64,000 bases of DNA from Spirochaetales bacterium (GCA_003252395.1 QKEL01000011.1:1-64000); one strand, 5' to 3'; shown: positions 31,109 through 40,925, counted from the first letter of the stretch. The notes: generated by a model from the letters alone, not told the origin. Numbers and translations are program-made.

Positions 31109-34100
31109 TTGAACCACTTCCCCTTTGACACGATTTTCCCGCTAGAACGGCGCGGCGCCGGACCGACCGGCAGGAAGGCCACGCTGACCGCCGAATTCCA
31201 CATATCCGCCGCCGTGAGGGCCCGTTGCGGTTTCGGGGACGCGCTCTTCGCCTCGTCGGGGAACGTGATCTTCGCGAACCTGAAAGCGGTTCGACTGTTC
31301 GTCCAAAAATACAACGCAACGTTGGATTGCGCCGCCCCGGCGGAACGGTTCCTTAAGGCGGGCCAAGTAAACGCCATGGGCCTTATCGACGAAATATTCC
31401 ACTACGTCTGCCATCAGTACAGGACCCAGGTTAACCCCGGCTTTTTCTCCGGCGCCCTCGCCAGCCTCGAAGCGCGCTTCGGGGCCGAAGGGGTCACGAA
31501 TGTCCTGCTCGAGTTTACCCGGGAATTCCCCCCGATGGCGGTCTATAGAGACGGCATGAAGCCGGAAGCGTGGCTCGCCGCGTCCGATCCCCTCGGAACG
31601 CCGAATAGGGCCGTTTCCCTGGAGGAACTGGCCCTCCTGATACTCGCCAACGAAAATCCCGCCTTCGAGCCATTCTTCCCGCTCTTCTCGGACAAAAAGC
31701 TTAAAACGCTGCCCCTTTACGGGAAATGCGCCGCCGCGCTCAGGGAGTGGTCCGCCGGGCAGCCGCCCTTCGGCCCCGAAGGCAAGGACCTTCTCGGCAT
31801 GCTGAAGGCCCCGGTAGAATACGCGCCCTACGATCTTAAGGGGCAGCTCGAGTACATTCGCACCCGGTGGGGCGCACTCCTCGGCGATTGGCTCGCCAGG
31901 CTACTCGCGGGATTGGACGCGATGGCGGAAGAGGAGAAAGCCGGTTGGGCGGGCGGAATCGGTTCCGGCACGCCCGATATGGACGCGTACCAGTTCGGCG
32001 ATATCTCGAAAGAGTACGAACGGTTCAGCCCCGACCGGGACTGGATGCCGAACGTGGTGCTCATGGCGAAAACCGTCCTGGTATGGCTTCATCAGCTTTC
32101 GGTCAAGTACCGGCGGGAAATAACCAGGCTGGACCACATACCGGACGAAGAACTGGATTCGCTGGCAGCCGCGGGCTTTACCGGGCTCTGGCTCATCGGC
32201 CTCTGGGAGCGATCCCCCGCCAGCGCGCGCATCAAGCAAATCTGCGGGAACGCCGAGGCCGCGGCGAGCGCCTATAGCCTGGACGATTACGAGATCGCGA
32301 ACGAGCTCGGCGGCTGGGCCGCCCTGGAAAGCCTGCGCGCCCGGGCATGGAAGCGCGGCATCCGCATGGCGTCGGACATGGTGCCGAACCACACCGGCAT
32401 GGACTCAAAATGGGTGACCGAGCGGCCAGACCTTTTCGTGCAAACCCGCGAATGCCCCTTTCCCGGCTACGATTTCAACGGGGAGAATCTCTCCCGCGAC
32501 GGGAGAATCGGCATTTACCTCGAGAACCATTACTACAGCAAGAGCGACTGCGCGGTGGTGTTCAAGCGGGTAGACCACGCGACGGGCGAGACCCGGTACA
32601 TTTACCACGGCAACGACGGCACCGGCATGCCCTGGAACGACACGGCGCAAATCGATTTCCTGAACCCCGAGGCGCGGGAAGAGGTCATTCAAAAGATACT
32701 CCACGTCGCCCGCAACTTTCCCATTATCCGCTTCGACGCGGCCATGGTCCTGGCGAAAAAGCACATTCAGCGGCTTTGGTACCCCGAGCCGGGCAAGGGC
32801 GGGGACATCGCGAGCCGGTCGCAGTTCTCCCTGACCAGGGACGAGTTCGAGCGCAGGATTCCCGAGGAGTTTTGGCGCGAGGTAGTTGACCGTTGCGCCC
32901 GCGAAATTCCCGACACCCTCCTTTTGGCCGAAGCCTTTTGGATGATGGAAGGGTACTTCGTCCGCACCCTCGGCATGCACCGGGTCTACAACTCGGCGTT
33001 CATGAACATGCTCAAGCGGGAAGACAACGACAAATACCGGGCTACCATAAAGAACACCATCGAGTTTGACCCGGAGATCCTCAAGCGCTACGTGAATTTC
33101 ATGAACAACCCCGACGAGGAGACCGCGGTCGCCCAATTCGGCAAGGGAGACAAATATTTCGGCGTTTGCACCATGATGGTCGCCATGCCCGGGCTCCCCA
33201 TGTTCGGCCACGGGCAGATCGAGGGCTTCGAGGAAAAATACGGAATGGAATACCGGCGCGCCTACCGGGACGAGGTCCCGGACGGGGAGCTCGTGGAAAG
33301 GCACCGGAGGGAAATATTCCCCCTCATGAAGCGCCGGTGGCTCTTCGCCGGGGTAGAGAACTTTCTCCTCTACGATTTCTGGGAAAACGACCGCGTGAAC
33401 GAAAACGTCTTCGTTTGGTCGAATCGCGCGGGAAACGAGCGGGCGTTGATCTTTTACAATAACGTGTATCAGCGCGCAACCGGTTGGGTTAAGCAATCGG
33501 CCTCCTACGCGGTTAAGCAGAACGACGGCGCGAAAACCCTGACGAGCAGGAACCTCGGGGAAGGACTCGCGCTGATCAACCGGGACGACCGGTATTGCGT
33601 CATGCAGGAAATGCGGTCCGGGCTTTGGTACGTGCGCACGACGTCGGAACTGTGCGAACGGGGCATTTTCGCCGCCCTGGACGGGTTCCAAACCCAAGTT
33701 TTCGTGAACATTTACGAGGTAGACGACACCGACGACCGGCGCTACGGGGCGCTTTACCACGCTTTGGGCGGTAGGGGAATCGCCGACGTGCGCATGGGCA
33801 TTCAAAACATCGTTTTAAGGGAGCTTTACGCCGCCTTAGCGGCCGTCTTTGACCGATCTGTTCTCGATTATGTCAGCGGGACAACCGAAACCCTTCCCGC
33901 CGATTTTAGCGATACGGTCGCTGAGCTCCTGAAAACCGCGGACGCCTTCCTCGATAAGGCCGACGAAAACGGCCCAATACCCCTTTACGCGAAACGGGCG
34001 ACGGATACCGCGGCGCTTTGCGCGTCCCTGGAAGACCGGCTCTCCCGCATCGCGTCGTCGGAACTTCCGGTAGAATTGGGCCTCGCCAGAGATACGGACG

Positions 34101-34759
34101 CACGGGGGGCATTCGCCTACGCGGCGGTCATGCTGACCCTTGCCGAGTACGCCGACCCCCTCCGGAGCGACGAATCGCTTGCCGACCTAACCGAACGGTG
34201 GAGCCTGGACAAAAAGGCGGCGGAACTTTTTACCGCGCTGGAGATAGAGTCCGGGATCGCGACGAGGATACTGGAAACAGCGCTCGTCGTAACGCCGTTA
34301 ATCGGCGGGAAGCCCTTACCCAAGGCGGGGAGGGCGAAGGCATTGCTTCTCCGCATCCTTGGCGCGGATAAGGCACGGAAAGCCATTGGCGTCCACGAAT
34401 GGGACGGCGTCGAATGGTATAACAAGGAAGCGGCGGAATTCGTGCTGGATACGGCCCTCTGTTCCATTGCGTATGGGCTTTGGACCGGGTACGGCTCGCA
34501 GGCCCCCTCGGACGCGCGTAAGGTCAGGAAGGAAGCCTTCGGCCTGATAGCGGAATCGCTCTTCCGCGTAGAGAACCTGGGCGAGCTCTGCGGGAAGGGT
34601 CCCAATAAAAAGGCCGGTACGGTCTCCGCGCCGGCGGGAAAGACTGCGCGAACGAAGGCTTCCGCTCCCGCGGCAAAGGCTTCAGCGACCGCGGCCGCGA
34701 AAAAGAAAGGCGAGAAAGACGCCCCTATGCCGCGAAAAAAGCAAGCGCCCAAGAAGTAA
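31109..34759 (+). CDS. Very large cytoplasmic GH13 (alpha-amylase family) protein with Lys/Ala-rich tail
   Basis: The 1216-aa product starts at TTG with AGGAGA 7 nt upstream. An N-terminal region of about 350 residues precedes a GH13 barrel. The barrel has region I DMVPNHTG, nucleophile RFDAAMVL (Asp about 543), acid/base LLLAEAFW (Glu about 608) and a third-aspartate region NNPDEET instead of the usual NHD. A long helical C-terminal region follows. The last 50 residues are Lys/Ala/Pro-rich (KTARTKASAPAAKASATAAA), like histone H1-like tails. No signal peptide is present. With malQ it forms a glucan-processing operon; the exact activity is unknown. Confidence 0.85.
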   Translation: MNHFPFDTIFPLERRGAGPTGRKATLTAEFHISAAVRARCGFGDALFASSGNVIFANLKAVRLFVQKYNATLDCAAPAERFLKAGQVNAMGLIDEIFHYVCHQYRTQVNPGFFSGALASLEARFGAEGVTNVLLEFTREFPPMAVYRDGMKPEAWLAASDPLGTPNRAVSLEELALLILANENPAFEPFFPLFSDKKLKTLPLYGKCAAALREWSAGQPPFGPEGKDLLGMLKAPVEYAPYDLKGQLEYIRTRWGALLGDWLARLLAGLDAMAEEEKAGWAGGIGSGTPDMDAYQFGDISKEYERFSPDRDWMPNVVLMAKTVLVWLHQLSVKYRREITRLDHIPDEELDSLAAAGFTGLWLIGLWERSPASARIKQICGNAEAAASAYSLDDYEIANELGGWAALESLRARAWKRGIRMASDMVPNHTGMDSKWVTERPDLFVQTRECPFPGYDFNGENLSRDGRIGIYLENHYYSKSDCAVVFKRVDHATGETRYIYHGNDGTGMPWNDTAQIDFLNPEAREEVIQKILHVARNFPIIRFDAAMVLAKKHIQRLWYPEPGKGGDIASRSQFSLTRDEFERRIPEEFWREVVDRCAREIPDTLLLAEAFWMMEGYFVRTLGMHRVYNSAFMNMLKREDNDKYRATIKNTIEFDPEILKRYVNFMNNPDEETAVAQFGKGDKYFGVCTMMVAMPGLPMFGHGQIEGFEEKYGMEYRRAYRDEVPDGELVERHRREIFPLMKRRWLFAGVENFLLYDFWENDRVNENVFVWSNRAGNERALIFYNNVYQRATGWVKQSASYAVKQNDGAKTLTSRNLGEGLALINRDDRYCVMQEMRSGLWYVRTTSELCERGIFAALDGFQTQVFVNIYEVDDTDDRRYGALYHALGGRGIADVRMGIQNIVLRELYAALAAVFDRSVLDYVSGTTETLPADFSDTVAELLKTADAFLDKADENGPIPLYAKRATDTAALCASLEDRLSRIASSELPVELGLARDTDARGAFAYAAVMLTLAEYADPLRSDESLADLTERWSLDKKAAELFTALEIESGIATRILETALVVTPLIGGKPLPKAGRAKALLLRILGADKARKAIGVHEWDGVEWYNKEAAEFVLDTALCSIAYGLWTGYGSQAPSDARKVRKEAFGLIAESLFRVENLGELCGKGPNKKAGTVSAPAGKTARTKASAPAAKASATAAAKKKGEKDAPMPRKKQAPKK

Positions 34760-34797
34760 GGCATCCGTTACCGCGCGCTGAATGGGTCCGGGCATGA

Positions 34798-34838
34798 AAA
34801 AGGCCGTCTGACGATCTGACGCCGGACGGCCTTCTCTA
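34798..34838 (-). terminator. Terminator of the 44-aa gene (minus strand)
   Basis: AAGGCCGTC and GACGGCCTT pair over a 16-nt loop. On the minus strand the hairpin is followed by TTTTT, and it starts about 12 nt after the small gene's stop. On the plus strand the T-run is poor, so it is only a weak stop for the GH13 gene. Confidence 0.75.
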
Positions 34839-34849
34839 TGTATCGTCGC

Positions 34850-34984
34850 TCAGGATTTCTGGGCGTTTTCTTCCACGTATTTTTTGAATTCTTCCACCGA
34901 CATTCTATCAGAATATAGGGGATAAAGCGCTTCGACCAATTCGTCTAGGGTCTCAAATTTCGCTCCGTCCAATTTATAAGCCAT
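34850..34984 (-). CDS. Small conserved-looking protein, 44 aa
   Basis: The short ORF encodes a charged helical peptide beginning AYKLDGAKFETLDELVEALY and ending EEFKKYVEENAQKS. Support is strong for such a small gene: AAAGGGGG Shine-Dalgarno 5-6 nt before the ATG, TATAAT at 35004-35009, a matched intrinsic terminator just after the stop, and codon bias like the neighbours. No TM helix or signal peptide. The function is unknown; an Asp/Glu-rich surface suggests a protein-binding or regulatory role. Confidence 0.75.
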   Translation of the reverse strand: MAYKLDGAKFETLDELVEALYPLYSDRMSVEEFKKYVEENAQKS

Positions 34985-35003
34985 AAAGCCCCCTTTACCG
35001 CCG

Positions 35004-35009
35004 ATTATA
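35004..35009 (-). promoter_or_regulatory. Consensus -10 of the 44-aa gene
   Basis: TATAAT on the minus strand about 20 nt upstream of the ATG, with CTTTCG at the -35 position (weak). Confidence 0.5.
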
Positions 35010-35035
35010 CCGTTTCTGCGCAATTCCGAAAGCCC

Positions 35036-36349
35036 CTAACCGGTAATTTCTTTTACCAACGCCTCAAGCGCTCCCCGTTCCGCGCCTATGCGGGTAAGGG
35101 CGCGGACGCTCTCGTTGAAGCCCCTGAACAGGTCCGGTACCTCGGGTCTAGCGCCGGTATAGCCGGCGATGGTATCCGCCTCAAACGCGGGATGGTCCTT
35201 GGAAACGAGCACCACGGTTCCCTCGTCGGCGTATACCCGGTTTCCCGCGGCGACTACCGCCCCGTACGCCCGAGCCGCGTGCGGATCGAGGAAAACCCCG
35301 TATTTTTTATACGCCTGCCTCGTCAGTTCCGGTATGGAGGAGTCCGCGACTTCCACGGGGAACACGAATCCCCGAAGCATCATGGGGTTCACCGCGAATA
35401 CCTGCTCCAACCGCTCAAGGTTCGAGGGACTGGCCGGATCGGCAGGCCCCCGCGAGAGAAGCGGGATTGAGGAATCCCTGCATTCGCACTTTCCCGACAT
35501 ATCGCAGGAAAGGGCCGCGGTGGCATCGGTAAGGAAGCCGTTGACCGGCAGCGAGAATTTCCAGGAATAAAGGCCGGCTACGAGGTTTCCGTAATTCCCC
35601 GAGGGCACGGCGTAGAAAATATCCCCCCCTACCCGTTTACGAAGCCGCGTGAACGCGTACATGTACGAAAACACGTGGGGGAGCAGTCGCCCGATATTCA
35701 TCGTATTGGCGAGGGTTAAACCCCGTTCCTCAACCAGCCGGCGGTCGTTGTAAATATCCCGCACGAGGCGCTGGGCGTCCTGCAGGGTACCCTCTATCTC
35801 TACCGGCCAGATATTGCCGCCGTTGGAGGCGAGCGAGGCGGCGTCGAGCCCCGCGGCGGCGCCCTTGGGATACACGAGAATGGTTTTAAGGCGCGGCTTG
35901 CCGGCAAAGGCCGTGGCCATGCTTCGGCCCGTCATGCCCCCCGTCGCGGCGAGTACGGTGGCAGAGCGGTCTTGAATGGTGCAAATGTGGGAAAGCGCCG
36001 ACGCGAACCATAAAAGGGCAAAATCCTTGTGGCAGCCGGTCGGCCCGTGATAGAGCTCCAGGGACCACACGTTATCGTCAAGCTGACGAAGCTCCGGGCT
36101 GAGGCCGGTAAAGGCCGTCGCGGCGATGCGCTCGGTTACCACTGGGCTGAATTCGTCCTTCAAGAGGGCCGCGGTGAGGGTGCCGGCGATGGACGCGAAC
36201 GAGGTGGATTCGTCCATGTACATGATCCAGGGACGCAAATCTTCCTCTTTCGCGGGAACGTAGAGCCCTCCGTCCAGAGGAATGCAATCGAGAACGGCGT
36301 TTCCAAAGCTGACGGCGAGATCGGCGTTGCGCGTACTGACGAGTTTCAT
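35036..36349 (-). CDS. thrC: Threonine synthase
   Basis: The 437-aa product starts LVSTRNADLAVSFGNAVLD. The PLP lysine lies in YHGPTGCHKDFALLWFASAL, then ATGGMTGRSMATAFAG (phosphate loop), NTMNIGRLLPHVFSYMYAF and VPSGNYGNL, the standard ThrC blocks of the E. coli-type group. It converts O-phosphohomoserine to threonine. Before the lysine the sequence reads GPTGCHKDF rather than the usual GPTLAFKDF. GGGAGG 5 nt before the ATG fixes the start; the ORF extends further upstream without a ribosome-binding site. No other thr gene is adjacent. Confidence 0.95.
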   Translation of the reverse strand: MKLVSTRNADLAVSFGNAVLDCIPLDGGLYVPAKEEDLRPWIMYMDESTSFASIAGTLTAALLKDEFSPVVTERIAATAFTGLSPELRQLDDNVWSLELYHGPTGCHKDFALLWFASALSHICTIQDRSATVLAATGGMTGRSMATAFAGKPRLKTILVYPKGAAAGLDAASLASNGGNIWPVEIEGTLQDAQRLVRDIYNDRRLVEERGLTLANTMNIGRLLPHVFSYMYAFTRLRKRVGGDIFYAVPSGNYGNLVAGLYSWKFSLPVNGFLTDATAALSCDMSGKCECRDSSIPLLSRGPADPASPSNLERLEQVFAVNPMMLRGFVFPVEVADSSIPELTRQAYKKYGVFLDPHAARAYGAVVAAGNRVYADEGTVVLVSKDHPAFEADTIAGYTGARPEVPDLFRGFNESVRALTRIGAERGALEALVKEITG

Positions 36350-36390
36350 GAATACCTCCCGGTCGGTTCCCGAATCATAGTCACAGTATA

Positions 36391-37332
36391 CTAGAAACTC
36401 ATGAATAAGGGGACAAGAAACGGTACGAGAAAGCTTAACAATACTCCGTGAGCCACGGCGACGGGAACGACTCCGGGTCCCCACGCGTCTTCGAGAACGG
36501 GAAGCGTCACGTCCATGCTGGTTGCCCCGCATATGCCCACGCCGCTTTCATGCCGCCCCGTGGCCCGAAGCGCCGGCACGAGCAGGAAGGCCAGGGTTTC
36601 CCGTAAAAGATTCGCGAGAAAGGCCGCTGCCCCCAACACGGGCGCGCCCCGGTCCGCAATGAGCACGCCGGAAAGGCTGTACCAGCCAAAACCCGATCCC
36701 ATGGCCAGGGCCTTACCGGGGGTTAGCCCGAAAAGGGGAATGAGAACGAGGGAGCCGGCGAGCGTTCCGGCGATTGTTAGGCCCGGAAGCACGAGCGTAG
36801 AAGGGCTTAACAGCATCGAGCGAAGCCCATGGCCGTCCGTAGCCATCTTTACGCCGATAACGAATAGCAGGGCATAGAGAATCCAGGTTGAGACAGAGCC
36901 GTCCTGAAGCAAGGCGAGCGGCGGCAAGGCCCCCCCGATAAAACCGCCCAATACCACGAGTACGAGCAGGAAGAACGGTTTCTTGAGGTTCTCCAAAAGC
37001 TGGCCTATCCTCCGTCCGCCGTTTTCCCGCTTCACGGGACCGGAAAAGCCGGGCATTCGGCGGTAGAGCGGGGCCGCCAGGGCTTGAAAAAGGAGCGTAC
37101 CCAGGGAGGCGCTTACGGCCGCCACCGCGGCAAGGGCCCCGATTTCCGGCAATCGGCTCAAGACATCGCGGCTTTGACCGAGCCGCAAACCCATAGAGAG
37201 CAGCAGTAGATACAGGACTACTGAGAAAAAAAGGTCCAACCCCCGGGATTCGGCCAATAGACGAAGCCGCGCCGCGATAAATCCCGTCGCCAAAAAGACG
37301 AGCAAGAAGAGTAAGGAAATGATAGTCGACAT
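36391..37332 (-). CDS. lysO: Lysine exporter LysO (YbjE) family protein
   Basis: This 313-aa integral membrane protein has about eight helices. It carries FGWYSLSGVLIADRGAPVLG and ANLLRETLAFLLVPAL with GICGATSMDVTLPVLE, the conserved blocks of the LysO/DUF340 family that exports L-lysine and thialysine. It begins 13 nt after the DUF2156 gene with a GAAGGA Shine-Dalgarno and precedes thrC by 41 nt. An amino-acid theme (threonine, lysine, lysyl transfer) in this minus-strand group is notable but could be coincidence. Confidence 0.88.
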   Translation of the reverse strand: MSTIISLLFLLVFLATGFIAARLRLLAESRGLDLFFSVVLYLLLLSMGLRLGQSRDVLSRLPEIGALAAVAAVSASLGTLLFQALAAPLYRRMPGFSGPVKRENGGRRIGQLLENLKKPFFLLVLVVLGGFIGGALPPLALLQDGSVSTWILYALLFVIGVKMATDGHGLRSMLLSPSTLVLPGLTIAGTLAGSLVLIPLFGLTPGKALAMGSGFGWYSLSGVLIADRGAPVLGAAAFLANLLRETLAFLLVPALRATGRHESGVGICGATSMDVTLPVLEDAWGPGVVPVAVAHGVLLSFLVPFLVPLFMSF

Positions 37333-37345
37333 GGAAATCCTTCCG

Positions 37346-38230
37346 TCAGCTTTTTTTGATGACCTTGTATTTTTCGACGAAACCGACCGGCCGATACGTC
37401 ATTTTAGCCTGCCGCATGCCCTCGTCCCCAAGATCCTGCTCCCGATTAATAAATTGTACCGTATCCGGCAGTGATTGGGCAAAGGCATAATTGATATATT
37501 GATACGCGCCCCGGAAGTCAACGCGGGCTTTCTCGAAATGCACGGCGACCATCTTCCCGTCGGAAACGGGTTCCGCGAGGGTCCACGCCACGGGAAAATC
37601 GTCCACGTAGAGGACCTGTCCGGTCATGGTAAAGTGCTCGATGAGCTCAAGCGCCTCCTTGGCGGCCGCGTAATCCGTGTTTTCAGGATGCTCCTCGTGG
37701 GTTACCCAGGCGTCTAAAATGGCCAGGGCGTCGCCGCGGGTCGAGGTATCCAGGGGTTTCAGGGAGAAAACGGGATACGCGTGCTCAAACCCGTTAACGT
37801 GGTTTTTCTTTTTATGGAATTTTTTCCCTGAAAGCGTCGCCAGGTCGGACCGCGAGTAAAGATAATCGTAGTTGTCCCGATCGTCCTGCACTTCGTACCC
37901 AGCCTTCAGCATGGCCTCGCCGTTTTTGGCGAGGAACGCCGGGGATATCAGTTTCCAATAGTCGTGGCTCTTGAAAAGCTCCCCAATGGTGTCCATGCCG
38001 GTGGCGCAACAGGGAGTTATAAAAAACCGGAGCCCGTCCCGAACGCCGGATATTACCAAGAAGTCATCCTTTATGGACGCCCTATACTGATAGCGATGCC
38101 GAAAGAGGTACAGGCCCGCGAAGCTGTATTCGGATATGCCGTCAGGGAGACTGACGAGATGGGGGGCGATTTCCCTGGCCATTTCAAGGGTCAGGGGCGC
38201 GAATTCGGGGTATGAAGGGATGGTGCTCAT
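37346..38230 (-). CDS. DUF2156 (phosphatidylglycerol lysyltransferase-like C-terminal) protein
   Basis: The 294-aa protein matches the DUF2156 family: NYDYLYSRSDLATLSGKKFHKKKNHVNGF (about 118-146) and PDTVQFINREQDLGDEGMRQAK near the end. This is the GNAT-like double-fold domain found as the catalytic part of MprF, which transfers lysine from lysyl-tRNA to phosphatidylglycerol. Here it stands alone with no membrane flippase domain, so aminoacyl transfer is possible but not shown. TTGCCC-N17-TACCTT ends 7 nt before the ATG, and it is co-oriented with lysO. Confidence 0.85.
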   Translation of the reverse strand: MSTIPSYPEFAPLTLEMAREIAPHLVSLPDGISEYSFAGLYLFRHRYQYRASIKDDFLVISGVRDGLRFFITPCCATGMDTIGELFKSHDYWKLISPAFLAKNGEAMLKAGYEVQDDRDNYDYLYSRSDLATLSGKKFHKKKNHVNGFEHAYPVFSLKPLDTSTRGDALAILDAWVTHEEHPENTDYAAAKEALELIEHFTMTGQVLYVDDFPVAWTLAEPVSDGKMVAVHFEKARVDFRGAYQYINYAFAQSLPDTVQFINREQDLGDEGMRQAKMTYRPVGFVEKYKVIKKS

Positions 38231-38237
38231 CCCTCAT

Positions 38238-38266
38238 AAGGTACGCTTTTTAAGGTGCCGGGGCAA
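38238..38266 (-). promoter_or_regulatory. Leaderless promoter of the DUF2156-lysO operon
   Basis: -35 TTGCCC (38261-38266), 17-bp spacer, -10 TACCTT (38238-38243) on the minus strand, then 7 nt to the ATG. Weak -10. Confidence 0.45.
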
Positions 38267-38299
38267 GGGCGGAAAAGGGACGCTCCCGAGGCCCCAACA

Positions 38300-38328
38300 T
38301 TGACTGCAGCGCACAAATGTCGTACTCT
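38300..38328 (+). promoter_or_regulatory. Leaderless promoter of pepT
   Basis: -35 TTGACT (38300-38305), 17-bp spacer, -10 TACTCT (38323-38328), then 7 nt to the ATG. Confidence 0.65.
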
Positions 38329-38335
38329 GGCAATT

Positions 38336-39583
38336 ATGAACGACGACCTCCTCAAGAATTCCCTGCTCAACCGGTTCGTGCGATACGCGGCGATCGGTTC
38401 GCAGAGCGACATGCCCCGGGCCGATTCCGGGATTTTTCCTTCCACGGACTGCCAAAAAGATATAGCGAAAGCCCTTGCCGAGGAATTGCGGTCCCTGGGC
38501 ATCGAAGACGTGACCCTGGACCCCAATTTTTACGTGATCGCGCGGATTCCCGCCACGCCGGGTTTCGAGCGCGCGCCTTCGTTCGGACTTTCGGCCCACT
38601 TCGATACGGCCATGGACGCGCCGGGCGACAACGTTAAGCCCCAAATCCATAAGGACTGGAACGGGGAACCGATCCGTCTGGAAGGCGGCTTCGCGCTGGA
38701 TCCGGCCAATGATCCCATACTGGATTCCTGTAGGGGACATACCATTATAACCAGCGACGGGACCACGTTGCTGGGCGCGGACGACAAGGCAGGCGTAGCG
38801 GGAATCGTCACGCTCGCGGAGTATCTTATCGCGCATCCCGAGGTTTCGCACGGGCCCATCGAGATGCTCTTCAGCCCCGACGAGGAAACGGGCCACGGGA
38901 TGGACCATGTCCCCCTGAACCTTCTTACGTCCAAGGCCTTCTATACGGTCGACGGCGGGCAGGAGGGAGAACTCGAGACGGAGTGCTTCAACGCCTGGAA
39001 GGCCGAAATCGAGTTCACCGGTATCTCCTTGCATACCGGCCATGCCCGCGGCAGGATGGTAAACGCGGTCAGCATGGCCTCGGCCTTCGTCGCGTCTCTT
39101 CCCGCCCAGGAAAGCCCCGAGGCCACCGACGGATACTACGGTTTTTACGCGCCGATCAATATCGAGGGGTCTATCGAATCCGCGAAGGCGACCCTATTCC
39201 TTCGCGATTTCGACCGTGCCGGTATGGACCGAAGGCTCGAAACGGTCGACGTATTGGCTAAGGCCATAGAGGCCCGATTCCCGGGCGGCAAGGTATCCGT
39301 GAAACGGACCATGCAGTACCTCAACATGAAGCAAAAGCTGGACGCCGCCCCTGAAATTCTCGCGAAACTCGAGAAGGCGGCCGCCAACGCGGGCATACCG
39401 ACCCACCTGAACCCAATTCGGGGAGGGACGGACGGCTCACGGCTGACCGAAATGGGAATCCCGACGCCCAACGTGTTCACGGGCGGACACAATTACCATT
39501 CCCGTACCGAATGGGCATCCCTCGAGCAAATGTACGGCATGCTGCGAACGCTTATCGAACTGGCCAAATGCTGGAGTGAGTGA
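38336..39583 (+). CDS. pepT: Peptidase T (tripeptide aminopeptidase)
   Basis: This 415-aa M20 metallopeptidase has zinc and catalytic residues in [13 protein letters not shown] (His, Asp), [10 protein letters not shown] (Asp), [11 protein letters not shown] (catalytic Glu-Glu), [14 protein letters not shown] and [11 protein letters not shown] (C-terminal His). It removes N-terminal residues from tripeptides in the cytoplasm. A longer ORF exists upstream but would span the promoter; the ATG chosen lies 7 nt after the -10 and opens the conserved helix. murA starts 1 nt after its stop codon, so the two are probably co-transcribed. Confidence 0.95.
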   Translation: MNDDLLKNSLLNRFVRYAAIGSQSDMPRADSGIFPSTDCQKDIAKALAEELRSLGIEDVTLDPNFYVIARIPATPGFERAPSFGLSAHFDTAMDAPGDNVKPQIHKDWNGEPIRLEGGFALDPANDPILDSCRGHTIITSDGTTLLGADDKAGVAGIVTLAEYLIAHPEVSHGPIEMLFSPDEETGHGMDHVPLNLLTSKAFYTVDGGQEGELETECFNAWKAEIEFTGISLHTGHARGRMVNAVSMASAFVASLPAQESPEATDGYYGFYAPINIEGSIESAKATLFLRDFDRAGMDRRLETVDVLAKAIEARFPGGKVSVKRTMQYLNMKQKLDAAPEILAKLEKAAANAGIPTHLNPIRGGTDGSRLTEMGIPTPNVFTGGHNYHSRTEWASLEQMYGMLRTLIELAKCWSE

Positions 39584-39584
39584 C

Positions 39585-40868
39585 ATGTACGAATATCGGA
39601 TCGAAGGCGGTTTCCCCATCAAGGGAACCGTCGCGGCAAGCGGCAACAAGAACGCCGCGTTGCCGTGCATCGCGGCCGCGCTGCTTACTGACGAACCGGT
39701 CATCATACGGAACCTGCCCGAAATAGAGGATATGCAGGTGATGCTCGAGATCTTCGCCGCCCTCGGCGGGTCCGTAGAGCGGCTTGAGCCCAACGCCTAC
39801 CGCCTCCAAATGGCCGATCTCGCCCGGACGGATATACCGGTGCAGCTTTCGCAACGGATCCGCGCCTCGATTCTCTTCGCGGGACCCCTGCTCGCCCGTT
39901 CCGGAAGGGCCGTCCTTCCTCCGCCCGGCGGCGACGTAATCGGAAGGCGACGCCTGGACACCCATTTTCTCGCCCTTACGGAACTCGGGGCCCGGGTCGA
40001 AATAGACGGACAGTTCACGTTTACGGCAAATAAGCTCAAGGGCCAGGAGATTTTCCTCGACGAAGCCTCGGTCACCGCCACCGAAAACGCGATCATGGCG
40101 GCAGTCCTGGCGGAGGGGACATCCGTCATAACCAACGCGGCGAGCGAGCCCCACGTCCAGGATCTTTGCCGCATGCTGAACGGCATGGGCGCGGGAATTA
40201 ACGGAATCGGGTCCAATATCCTTGAAATTCACGGGGTCGATAGGCTCCACGGCGCCGATTATCGCATCGGTCCCGATTATATGGAGATTGGTTCGTTTAT
40301 CGGTCTCGCCGCGGTAACCCACGGCAGCGTTTCCATTACGGGGATCGAGCCGAAAGACATGCGGCCCATTCGGCTCGCCTTCGGAAAGCTTGGCATTCGC
40401 TGGGATATCGACGGGTCCACCCTGACCGTCCCGGCCCAGCAAACCCTACAAGTCAACCACGACCTGGGAGGCATGATCCCCAAAATAGACGACGCGCCCT
40501 GGCCCGGCTTTCCCCCCGATCTGACGAGCATCATGACCGTCGTGGCGACCCAGGTGGAAGGAACCGTGCTGATCCACGAAAAGATGTTTGAATCACGCAT
40601 GTTTTTCGTGGATAAACTGATCGGCATGGGAGCGCGGATTACCCTGTGCGACCCTCACCGGGCGGTGGTATCGGGCCCCAGCGTGCTTCACGGATCGGAC
40701 CTCGTCTCGCCGGACGTTCGCGCGGGAATGGCGATGGTGATCGCCGCGCTTTGCGCCAGGGGAGAAAGCGTTATCCGGAACGTGTACCAGATCGAGCGGG
40801 GCTACGAAAACCTCGCGGCGAGGCTTGCCCAATTGGGGGCGAAAATCGAGCGCATCTCCGTGAATTGA
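39585..40868 (+). CDS. murA: UDP-N-acetylglucosamine 1-carboxyvinyltransferase MurA, Cys-to-Asp variant
   Basis: This 427-aa EPSP-synthase-fold enzyme catalyses the first committed step of peptidoglycan synthesis. It has [20 protein letters not shown] (Lys-Asn substrate pair), [17 protein letters not shown] and the catalytic loop [11 protein letters not shown]. Here Asp117 stands in place of the usual Cys115, the change known to give intrinsic fosfomycin resistance in mycobacteria, Chlamydia and Borrelia. GGAG 8 nt upstream supports this ATG over the in-frame GTG 9 nt earlier. A strong terminator follows. Confidence 0.96.
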   Translation: MYEYRIEGGFPIKGTVAASGNKNAALPCIAAALLTDEPVIIRNLPEIEDMQVMLEIFAALGGSVERLEPNAYRLQMADLARTDIPVQLSQRIRASILFAGPLLARSGRAVLPPPGGDVIGRRRLDTHFLALTELGARVEIDGQFTFTANKLKGQEIFLDEASVTATENAIMAAVLAEGTSVITNAASEPHVQDLCRMLNGMGAGINGIGSNILEIHGVDRLHGADYRIGPDYMEIGSFIGLAAVTHGSVSITGIEPKDMRPIRLAFGKLGIRWDIDGSTLTVPAQQTLQVNHDLGGMIPKIDDAPWPGFPPDLTSIMTVVATQVEGTVLIHEKMFESRMFFVDKLIGMGARITLCDPHRAVVSGPSVLHGSDLVSPDVRAGMAMVIAALCARGESVIRNVYQIERGYENLAARLAQLGAKIERISVN

Positions 40869-40892
40869 GGGGCATGATTGACGGTTTTTTTT

Positions 40893-40925
40893 ACCCCCGC
40901 GGCCAAGCGATCGCGGGGGTTTTTC
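40893..40925 (+). terminator. Rho-independent terminator of pepT-murA
   Basis: ACCCCCGCG and CGCGGGGGT arms (9 bp) over a 10-nt loop, followed by TTTTC. Confidence 0.93.

Noticed and set aside
32405-33805. 466-codon minus-strand frame opposite the GH13 gene
   Set aside because: GH13 catalytic motifs lie on the plus strand in this interval; the antisense frame has no Shine-Dalgarno or domain.
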